Below are positions 1-9,950 of a stretch of DNA of 64,000 bases, piece by piece. The stretch is from Hydractinia symbiolongicarpus (lineage: Eukaryota; Cnidaria; Hydrozoa; Anthoathecata; Hydractiniidae), in the NCBI RefSeq assembly GCF_029227915.1, contig NC_079876.1, positions 34,393,828 to 34,457,827 of the forward strand, written 5' to 3'. The notes below the pieces were generated by a model. It worked only from the letters and a program-made list of their open reading frames with translations, did no database searches and had not been told where the DNA came from. A program made the position numbers and the translations under genes. The number at the start of each line of letters is the position of its first letter. The stretch's first letter is position 1.

Positions 1-1115
1 AATCGCCGAGCTCCGGCAATCGCGTCAAATTAAGGAAAATGTTATTTCTTGGAGTCCAATTGTCTCATTTTTCACATTTATCAGGTCACAGTCCAAAGTT
101 AGTTCAATTAAGTCCCACAGTCAATCGTTTCATTGTTAAAAGCGATGCAACCTAGTAGTATGAAAACAATATCGCTAAATACATGTTGGTACAAATATGT
201 GACACAACCGTTGAATCTCAAACGGACTGACACCGTTAAAAAGTCAATGAAATGTAGTTCTTGAAACTGTCGCTATTTCTTCAGCGCGCGCTAACGGCAA
301 GGATTGGTCCCACAGTAAAAAAACGACTTTTTTTAGCTTAATTTTTAAATGAAGCGCTACCACAGAGCCCAGTGTAATCGCTGAGTTCCGGCAATCACGT
401 CAAATTAAAAAGAATGTTATTTCTTGGAGTCCAATTGTCTCACTTTCACATTTATAAGGTCACAGTCCATAATCAGTTCAATTAAGTCCCAAAGTCAATC
501 GTTTCACTGTTAAAAGCCATACAACCTAGTAATATCAGAAAAATATCGCTAAATACATGTTGGTACGAATATGTGCCTCAACCATTGTAACTCAAACGGA
601 CTGATACTGTTACAAAGTCAATGAAATGTAGTTTTTGAAACTGTCGCTATTTCTTCAGCGCGCGATAACGGATAGGATTGGTCCCACAGTAAAGAATGAC
701 TAATTTATCTAAACTCTTAAATGAAGCTCTACCACAGCGGCCAGTGTAATCGCTGAGCTCCGGCAATCACGTCAAATTAAGAAGAATGTTATTTCTTGGA
801 GTCCATTTATCTCATTTTTCACATTTATCAGGTCACAGTTCAAAGTTAGTTCAATTAAGTCCCACAGTCAATCGTTTCATTGTTAAAAGCGATGCAACCT
901 AGTAATATGAAAAAAATATCGCTACATACATGTTGGTACGAATATGTGACCCAACCGTTGTAACTCCAACGGAACGACACCAGTAGAAAGTCAATGAAAT
1001 GTAGTTTTTGAAACTGTCGCTATTTCTTCAGCGCGCAACAACGGCCAGGATTGGTCCCACAGTAAAGAATGACTTATTTACCCAAACTTTTAAATGAAGC
1101 GCTACCACAGCGCCC

Positions 1116-1487
1116 AGTGTAATCGCTGAGTTCCGGCAATCGAGTCAAAATAAGAAGAATGTTATTTCTTGGAGTCCAATTGTCTCACTTTCACATTCAT
1201 AAGGTCACAGTCCTTAATCAGTTCAATTAAGTCCCACAGTCAATCGTTTCACTGTTAAAAGCCATACAACCTAGTAATATCAGAAAAATATCGCTAAATT
1301 CATGTTGGTACGAATATGTGCCTCAACCATTGTAACTCAAACGGACTGACACTGTTAGAAAGTCAATGAAATGTAGTTTTTGAAACTGTCGCTATTTCTT
1401 CAGCGCGCGATAACGGATAGGATTGGTCCCACAGTAAAGAATGACTTATTTATCTAAACTTTTAAATGAAGCGCTACCACAGCGGCC
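1116..1487 (+). repeat. Representative B-type satellite monomer (372 bp)
   Basis: A full monomer of the B haplotype. It differs from A monomers at a linked set of sites: 'cactttcacatt' then 'taaggtcacagtcc(t/a)taatc', 'agccatacaacc' instead of 'agcgatgcaacc', 'gtgcctcaaccattg' instead of 'gtgacccaaccgttg' and, in many copies, 'ggattgatactg' and 'gcgcgggataacag'. B monomers sit between A monomers throughout the window, commonly one B per two to four A. The linked differences show that A and B are old separate lineages and not random variants. Confidence 0.85.
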
Positions 1488-1860
1488 AGTGTAATCGCGG
1501 AGCTCCGGCAATCGCGTCAAATTAAGGAAAATGTTATTTCTTGGAGTCCAATTGTCTCATTTTTCACATTTATCAGGTCACAGTCCAAAGTTAGTTCAAT
1601 TAAGTCCCACAGTCAATCGTTTCATTGTTATAAGCGATGCAACCTACTAGTATGAAAAAAATATCGCTAAATACATGTTGGTACGAATATGTGACACAAC
1701 CGTTGAAACTCAAACGAACTGACACCGTTAGAAAGTCAATGAAATGTAGTTTTTGAAACTGTCGCTATTTCTTCAGCGCGCGATAACGGATAGGACTTGT
1801 CCCACAGTAAAAAACGACTTATTTATCTAAACTTTTAAATGAAGCGCTACCACAGCGCCC

Positions 1861-2233
1861 AGTGTAATCGCTGAGTTCCGGCAATCACGTCAAATTAAGA
1901 AGAATGTTATTTCTTGGAGTCCAATTGTCTCCTTTATCACATTTATCAGGTGACAGTACAAAGTTAGTTCAATTAAGTCCCACAGTCAATCGTTTCATAG
2001 TTAAAAGCGATGCAACCTAGTAATATGAAAAAAATATCGCTACATACATGTTGGTACGAATATGTGACCCAACCGTTGTAACTCAAACGGACCGACACCG
2101 TTAGAAAGTCAATGAAATGTAGTTTTTGAAACTGTCGCTATTTCTTCAGCGCGCGAGAACGGCCAGGATTGGTCCCACAGTAAAGAATGACTTATTTACC
2201 CAAACTTTTAAATGAAGCGCTACCACAGCGCCC
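1861..2233 (+). repeat. Representative A-type satellite monomer (373 bp)
   Basis: A full monomer of the A haplotype. In order it holds: the start landmark 'agtgtaatcg', a well conserved 'tgttatttcttggagtcca' block, a variable stretch, the near-invariant 'aattaagtcccacagtcaat' block at about 1971-1990, an A-rich patch, a cluster of CCGTT/AACGG motifs at 2073-2102, the CpG-rich 'cagcgcgcg' core at about 2148-2156, and 'ggtcccacagt' near 2171. A-type marks are 'atcaggt(c/g)acagtccaaag', 'agcgatgcaacc' and 'gcgcgcgataacgg'. This copy carries private changes, for example 'gagaacgg' in place of 'gataacgg'. Use it as a guide to monomer anatomy, not as the consensus. Confidence 0.9.
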
Positions 2234-4843
2234 AGTGTAATCGCTGAGTTCCGGCAATCGCGTCAAAATAAGAAGAATGTTATTTCTTGGAGTCCAATTG
2301 TCTCACTTTCACATTTATAAGGTCACAGTCCTTAATCAGTTCAATTAAGTCCCACAGTCAATCGTTTCACTGTTAAAAGCCATACAACCTAGTAATATCA
2401 GAAAAATATCGCTAAATTCATGTTGGTACGAATATGATCCTCAACCATTGTAACTCAAACGGACTGACACCGTTAGAAAGTCAATGAAATGTAGTTTTTG
2501 AAACTGTCGCTATTTCTTCAGCGCGCGATAACGGATGGGATTAGTCCCACAGTAAAGAATGACTTATTTATCTAAACTTTTAAATGAAGCGCTACCACAG
2601 CAGCCAGTGTAATCGCCGAGCTCCGGCAATCGCGTCAAATTAAGGAAAATGTTATTTCTTGGAGTCCAATTGTCTCATTTTTCACATTTATCAGGTCACA
2701 GTCCAAAGTTAGTTCAATTAAGTCCCACAGTCAATCGTTTCATTGTTATAAGCGATGCAACCTACTAGTATGAAAAAAATATCGCTAAAAACATGTTGGT
2801 ACGAATATGTGACTCAACCGTTGAAACTCAAACGGACTGACACCGTTAGAAAGTCAATGAAATGTAGTTCTTGAAACTGTCGCTATTTCTTCAGCGCGCG
2901 ATAACGGCTAGCATTGGTCCCACAATAAAAAACGACTTTTTTATCTCAATTCTTAATTGAAGCGCTACAACAGAGCCCAGTGTAATTGCTGAGTTTCGTC
3001 AATCATGTCAAATTAAGAAGAATGTTATTTCTTGGAGTCCAATTGTCTCCTTTATCACATTTATCAGGTGACAGTCCAAAGTTAGTTCAATTAAGTCCCA
3101 CAGTCAATCGTTTCATAGTTAAAAGCGATGCAACCTAGTAATATCAGATAAATATCGCTAAATACATGTTGGTACGAATGTGTGACCTACTCGTTGAAAC
3201 ACAAACGGACTGACACCGTTAGAAAGTCAATGAAATGTAGTTCTTGAAACTGTCGCTATTTCTTCAGCGCGCGATAACGGCTAGGATTACTCCCACAATA
3301 AAAAACGACTTTTTTATCTCAATTCTTAAATGAAGCGCTACCACAGAGCCCAGTGTAATCGGTGCGTTTCGGCAATCATGTGAAATTAAGAAGAATGTTA
3401 TTTCTTGGAGTCCAATTGTCTCCTTTATCACATTTATCAGGTGACAGTCCAAAGTTAGTTCAATTAAGTCCCACAGTCAATCGTTTCATAGTTAAAAGCG
3501 ATGCAACCTAGTAATATCAGATAAATATCGCTAAATAGATGTTTGTACGAATGTGTGACCTAACCGTTGTAACTCAAACGGACAGACACCGTTAGAAAGT
3601 CAATGAAATGTAGTTTTTGAAACTGTCGCTATTTCTTCAGCGCGCGATAACGGATAGGATTGGTCCCACAGTAAAGAATGACTTATTTATCTAAATTTTT
3701 AAATGAAGCGCTACCACAGCGCCCAGTGTAATCGCTGAGTTCCGGCAATCACGTCAAATTAAGAAGAAAGTTATTTCTTGGAGTCCAATTGTCTCATTTA
3801 TCACATTTATCAGATCACAGTCCAAATTTAGTTCAATTAAGTCCCACAGTCAATCGGTTCACTGTTAAAAGCGATGCAACCTAGTAATATCAGATAAATA
3901 TCGTTAAATACATGTTGGTACGAATATGTGACCCAAACGTTGTAACTCAAACGGACTGACACCGTTAGAATGTCAATGAAATGTAGTTTTTGAAACTATT
4001 GCTAATTCTTCAGCGCGCGCTAACGGATAGGATTGGTCCCACAGTAACAAATGACTTTTTTTAGCTTAATTTTTAAATGAAGCGGTACCACAGCGCCCAG
4101 TGTAATCGCTGAGTTCCGGCAATCACGTCAAATTAAGAAGAATGTTATTTCTTAGAGTCCAATTGTCTCACTTTCACATTTATAAGGTCACAGTCCATAA
4201 TCAGTTCAATTAAGTCCCACAGTCAATCGTTTCACTGTTAAAAGCCATACATACTAGTAATATCAGAAAAATATCGCTAAATTCATGTTGGTACGAATAT
4301 GTGCCTCAACCATTGTAACTCAAACGGATTGATACTGTTAGAAAGTCAATGAAATGTACTTTTTGAAACTGTCTCTATTTCTTCAGCGCGGGATAACAGC
4401 TAGGATTGGTCCCACAGTAAGAAATGACTTATTTATCTAAATTTTTAATTGAAGCGCTACCACAGAGACCAGTGTAATCGCTAAGTTTTAGCAATCATGT
4501 CAAATTAAGAAGAATGTTATTTCTTGGAGTCCAACTGTCTCATTTATCACATTCATCAGATCACAGTCCAAAGTTAGTTCAATTAAGTCCCACAGTCAAT
4601 CGTTTCACTGTTAAAAGCGATGCAACCTGGTATTATCAGATAAATATCGCTAAATACATGTTGGTACGAATATGTGACTCAACCGTTGTAACTCAAACGG
4701 ACCGACACCGTTAGAAAGTCAATGAAATGTAGTTTTTGAAACTGTCGCTATTTCTTCAGCGCGCGACAACGGCCAGGATTGGTCCCACAGTAAAGAAAGA
4801 CTTATTTACCCAAATTTTTAAATGAAGCGCTACCACAGCGCCC

Positions 4844-5215
4844 AGTGTAATCGCTGAGTTCCGGCAATCGCGTCAAAATAAGAAGAATTTTATTTCTTGG
4901 AGTCCAATTGTCTCACTTTCACATTTATCAGGTGACAGTCCAAAGTTAGTTCAATTAAGTCCCACAGTCAATCGTTTCATAGTTAAAAGCGATGCAACCT
5001 AGTAATGTCACAAAAATATCGCTAAATAGATGTTTGTACGAATGTGTGACCTAACCGTTGTAACTCAAACGGACAGACACCGTTAGAAAGTCAATGAAAT
5101 GTAGTTTTCGAAACTGTCGCTATTTCTTCAGCGCGCGATAACGGATAGGATTGGTCCCACAGTAAAGAATGACTTATTTATCTAAATTTTTAAATGAAGC
5201 GCTACCACAGCGGCC
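4844..5215 (+). repeat. Hybrid B/A monomer
   Basis: The first part ('gcgtcaaaataagaag', then 'ctcactttcacattta') is B type and the rest ('tcaggtgacagtccaaag', 'catagttaaaagcgatg') is A type. The switch falls in the shared 'cacatttat'. The same hybrid comes back one 1491-bp unit later, so the exchange happened before that unit was amplified. Confidence 0.7.
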
Positions 5216-8197
5216 AGTGTAATCGCTGAGTTCCGGCAATCACGTCAAATTAAGAAGAAAGTTATTTCTTGGAGTCCAATTGTCTCATTTATCACATTTA
5301 TCAGATCACGGTCCAAATTTAGTTCAATTAAGTCCCACAGTCAATCGGTTCACTGTTAAAAGCGATGCAACCTAGTAATATCAGATAAATATCGCTAAAT
5401 ACATGTTGGTACGAATATGTGACCCAAACGTTGTAACTCAAACGGACTGACACAGTTAGAAAGTCAATGAAATGTAGTTTTTGAAACTATTGCTAATTCT
5501 TCAGCGCGCGCTAACGGCTAGGATTGGTCCCACAGTAACAAATGACTTTTTTTAGCTTAATTTTTAAATGAAGCGGTACCACAGCGCCCAGTGTAATCGC
5601 TGAGTTCCGGCAATCACGTCAAATTAAGAAGAATGTTATTTCTTAGAGTCCAATTGTCTCATTTTCACATTTATAAGGTCACAGTCCATAATCAGTTCAA
5701 TTAAGTCCCACAGTCAATCGTTTCACTGTTAAAAGCCATACATACTAGTAATATCAGAAAAATATCGCTAAATTCATGTTGGTACGAGTATGTGCCTCAA
5801 CCATTGTAACTCAAACGGATTGATACTGTTAGAAAGTCAATGAAATGTACTTTTTGAAACTGTCTCTATTTCTTCAGCGCGGGATAACAGCTAGGATTGG
5901 TCCCACAGTAAGAAATGACTTATTTATCTAAATTTTTAATTGAAGCGCTACCACAGAGACCAGTGTAATCGCTAAGTTTTAGCAATCATGTCAAATTAAG
6001 AAGAATGTTATTTCTTGGAGTCCAACTGTCTCATTTATCACATTCATCAGATCACAGTCCAAAGTTAGTTCAATTAAGTCCCACAGTCAATCGTTTCACT
6101 GTTAAAAGCGATGCAACCTGGTATTATCAGATAAATATCGCTAAATACATGTTGGTACGAATATGTGACTCAACCGTTGTAACTCAAACGGACCGACACC
6201 GTTAGAAAGTCAATGAAATGTAGTTTTTGAAACTGTCGCTATTTCTTCAGCGCGCGACAACGGCCAGGATTGGTCCCACAGTAAAGAAAGACTTATTTAC
6301 CCAAATTTTTAAATGAAGCGCTACCACAGCGCCCAGTGTAATCGCTGAGTTCCGGCAATCGCGTCAAAATAAGAAGAATTTTATTTCTTGGAGTCCAATT
6401 GTCTCACTTTCACATTTATCAGGTGACAGTCCAAAGTTAGTTCAATTAAGTCCCACAGTCAATCGTTTCATAGTTAAAAGCGATGCAACCTAGTAATGTC
6501 ACAAAAATATCGCTAAATAGATGTTTGTACGAATGTGTGACCTAACCGTTGTAACTCAAACGGACAGACACCGTTAGAAAGTCAATGAAATGTAGTTTTC
6601 GAAACTGTCGCTATTTCTTCAGCGCGCGATAACGGATAGGATTGGTCCCACAGTAAAGAATGACTTATTTATCTAAATTTTTAAATGAAGCGCTACCACA
6701 GCGCCCAGTGTAATCGCTGAGTTCCGGCAATCACGTCAAATTAAGAAGAAAGTTATTTCTTGGAGTCCAATTGTCTCATTTATCACATTTATCAGATCAC
6801 AGTCCAAATTTAGTTCAATTAAGTCCCACAGTCAATCGGTTCACTGTTAAAAGCGATGCAACCTAGTAATATCAGATAAATATCGCTAAATACATGTTGG
6901 TACGAATATGTGACCCAAACGTTGTAACTCAAACGGACTGACACAGTTAGAAAGTCAATGAAATGTAGTTTTTGAAACTATTGCTAATTCTTCAGCGCGC
7001 GCTAACGGCTAGGATTGGTCCCACAGTAACAAATGACTTTTTTTAGCTTAATTTTTAAATGAAGCGGTACCACAGCGCCCAGTGTAATCGCTGAGTTCCG
7101 GCAATCACGTCAAATTAAGAAGAATGTTATTTCTTAGAGTCCAATTGTCTCATTTTCACATTTATAAGGTCACAGTCCATAATCAGTTCAATTAAGTCCC
7201 ACAGTCAATCGTTTCACTGTTAAAAGCCATACATACTAGTAATATCAGAAAAATATCGCTAAATTCATGTTGGTACGAGTATGTGCCTCAACCATTGTAA
7301 CTCAAACGGATTGATACTGTTAGAAAGTCAATGAAATGTACTTTTTGAAACTGTCTCTATTTCTTCAGCGCGGGATAACAGCTAGCATTGGTCCCACAGT
7401 AAGAAATGACTTATTTATCTAAATTTTTAATTGAAGCGCTACCACAGAGACCAGTGTAATCGCTAAGTTTTGGCAATCATGTCAACTTAAGAAGAATGTT
7501 ATTTCTTGGAGTCCAACTGTCTCATTTATCACATTCATCAGATCACAGTCCAAAGTTAGTTCAATTAAGTCCCACAGTCAATCGTTTCACTGTTAAAAGC
7601 GATGCAACCTGGTATTATCAGATAAATATCGCTAAATACATGTTGGTACGAATATGTGACCAAACCGTTGTAACTCAAACGGACCGACACCGATAGAAAG
7701 TCAATGAAATGTAGTTTTTGAAACTGTCGCTATTTCTTCATCGCGCGACAACGGCCAGGATTGGTCCCACTGTAAAGAATGACTTATTTACTCAAATTTT
7801 TAAATGAAGCGCTACCACAGCGCCCAGTGTAATCGCTGAGTTCCGGCAATCGCGTCAAAATAAGAAGAATTTTATTTCTTGGAGTCCAATTGTCTCACTT
7901 TCACATTTATAAGGTCACAGTCCTTAATCAGTTCAATTAAGTCCCACAGTCAATCGTTTCACTGTTAAAAGCCATACAACCTAGTAATATCAGAAAAATA
8001 TCGCTAAATTCATGTTGGTACGAATATGTGCCTCAACCATTGTAACTCAAACGGACTGACACCGTTAGAAAGTCAATGAAATGTAGTTTTTGAAACTGTC
8101 GCTATTTCTTCAGCGCGCGATAACGGATAGGATTGGTCCCACAGTAAAGAATGACTTATTTTTCTAAACTCTTAAATGAAGCGCTACCACAGCGGCC

Positions 8198-8571
8198 AGT
8201 GTAATTGCCAAGCTCCGGCAATCGCGTCAAATTAAGGAGAATGTTATTTCTTGGAGTCCAATTGTCTCATTTTTCACATTTATCAGGTCACAGTCCAAAG
8301 TTAGTTCAATTAAGTCCCACAGTCATTCGTTTCATTGTTAAAAGCGATGCAACCTAGTAGTATGAAAAAAATATCGCTAAATACATGTTGGTACGAATAT
8401 GTGACACAACCGTTGAAACTCAAACGGACTGACACCGTTAGAAAGTCAATGAAATGTAGTTTTTGAAACTATTGCTAATTCTTCAGCGCGCGCTAACGGC
8501 TAGGATTGGTCCCACAGTAACAAATGACTTTTTTTAGCTTAATTTTTAAATGAAGCGGTACCACAGCGCCC
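8198..8571 (+). repeat. Hybrid monomer at HOR register switch
   Basis: The left half ('ttgccaagctccgg', 'ctagtagtatg', 'gttgaaactcaaac') matches the monomer at about 9.69-9.95 kb. The right end, from about 8465 ('attgctaattcttcagcgcgcgctaacgg'), matches the monomers at 5.48 and 6.97 kb. The switch lies between about 8409 and 8465. It looks like the right border of a conversion tract or an unequal exchange inside the 1491-bp array. Confidence 0.7.
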
Positions 8572-9950
8572 AGTGTAATCGCTGAGTTCCGGCAATCACG
8601 TCAAATTAAGAAGAATGTTATTTCTTAGAGTCCAATTGTCTCATTTTCACATTTATAAGGTCACAGTCCATAATCAGTTCAATTAAGTCCCACAGTCAAT
8701 CGTTTCACTGTTAAAAGCCATACATACTAGTAATATCAGAAAAATATCGCTAAATTCATGTTGGTACGAGTATGTGCCTCAACCATTGTAACTCAAACGG
8801 ATTGATACTGTTAGAAAGTCAATGAAATGTACTTTTTGAAACTGTCTCTATTTCTTCAGCGCGGGATAACAGCTAGCATTGGTCCCACAGTAAGAAATGA
8901 CTTATTTATCTAAATTTTTAATTGAAGCGCTACCACAGAGACCAGTGTAATCGCTAAGTTTTGGCAATCATGTCAACTTAAGAAGAATGTTATTTCTTGG
9001 AGTCCAACTGTCTCATTTATCACATTCATCAGATCACAGTCCAAAGTTAGTTCAATTAACTCCCACAGTCAATCGTTTCACTGTTAAAAGCGATGCAACC
9101 TGGTATTATCAGATAAATATCGCTAAATACATGTTGGTACGAATATGTGACCAAACCGTTGTAACTCAAACGGACCGACACCGATAGAAAGTCAATGAAA
9201 TGTAGTTTTTGAAACTGTCGCTATTTCTTCATCGCGCGACAACGGCCAGGATTGGTCCCACTGTAAAGAATGACTTATTTACTCAAATTTTTAAATGAAG
9301 CGCTACCACAGCGCCCAGTGTAATCGCTGAGTTCCGGCAATCGCGTCAAAATAAGAAGAATTTTATTTCTTGGAGTCCAATTGTCTCACTTTCACATTTA
9401 TAAGGTCACAGTCCTTAATCAGTTCAATTAAGTCCCACAGTCAATCGTTTCACTGTTAAAAGCCATACAACCTAGTAATATCAGAAAAATATCGCTAAAT
9501 TCATGTTGGTACGAATATGTGCCTCAACCATTGTAACTCAAACGGACTGACACCGTTAGAAAGTCAATGAAATGTAGTTTTTGAAACTGTCGCTATTTCT
9601 TCAGCGCGCGATAACGGATAGGATTGGTCCCACAGTAAAGAATGACTTATTTTTCTAAACTCTTAAATGAAGCGCTACCACAGCGGCCAGTGTAATTGCC
9701 AAGCTCCGGCAATCGCGTCAAATTAAGGAGAATGTTATTTCTTGGAGTCCAATTGTCTCATTTTTCACATTTATCAGGTCACAGTCCAAAGTTAGTTCAA
9801 TTAAGTCCCACAGTCAATCGTTTCATTGTTAAAAGCGATGCAACCTAGTAGTATGAAAAAAATATCGCTAAATACATGTTGGTACGAATATGTGACACAA
9901 CCGTTGAAACTCAAACGGACTGACACCGTTAGAAAGTCAATGAAATGTAG

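Larger units (their letters stand above)
1..3530 (+). repeat. Irregular A/B monomer block
   Basis: About nine and a half monomers in the order A, B, A, B, A, A, B, A, A, A by the diagnostic sites. No strict multi-monomer period was found, although neighbouring A and B copies resemble each other in pairs. The last two monomers carry the 'cctttatcacatttatcaggtgac' variant and 'ttactcccacaataaaaaacg', which come back at 10.8-12.0 kb and 13.7 kb. There is no gene in this stretch. Confidence 0.75.
3531..9950 (+). repeat. 4-monomer HOR, 1491-bp period, about 4.3 copies
   Basis: A unit of four different monomers repeats with a 1491-bp period. The same 66-codon ORF starts at 4514, 6005, 7496 and 8987, exactly 1491 bp apart. 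The private marker 'agaattttatttc' follows at about 4885, 6376, 7867 and 9358, and 'attgctaattcttc' recurs with the same spacing (6981 and 8472 checked). Neighbouring monomers inside a unit differ at many sites while equivalent monomers one unit apart are almost the same, which is the definition of a higher-order repeat. A tract of about 560 bp at about 7.9-8.46 kb has been replaced by another monomer type without changing the register. Confidence 0.9.

Noticed and set aside
61-110. Internal RNA polymerase III box B at 'ggtcacagtcc'
   Set aside because: It has three mismatches to the GGTTCGANTCC core and no convincing box A at the right distance.
2148-2165. CENP-B box in the monomer
   Set aside because: I looked for the TTCG-n4-A-n2-CGGG pattern on both strands around 'ttcagcgcgggataac' and 'gagtttcggcaatc'. 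The fixed positions do not line up in either, so no CENP-B box is called.
3264-3452. Minus-strand ORFs of 62-70 codons at 3264, 11093, 11831 and 13704
   Set aside because: They are the same stretch of one monomer subtype read backwards, spaced by whole monomers, with frame changes between copies. There is no sign of coding selection.
4514-4714. 66-codon ORF, repeated at 6005, 7496, 8987 and 12717, as a conserved small protein gene
   Set aside because: It lies wholly inside a satellite monomer and recurs at whole-monomer spacing. Equivalent monomers break the frame with ordinary satellite variants, and there is no start context or domain. It is a by-product of the repeat.
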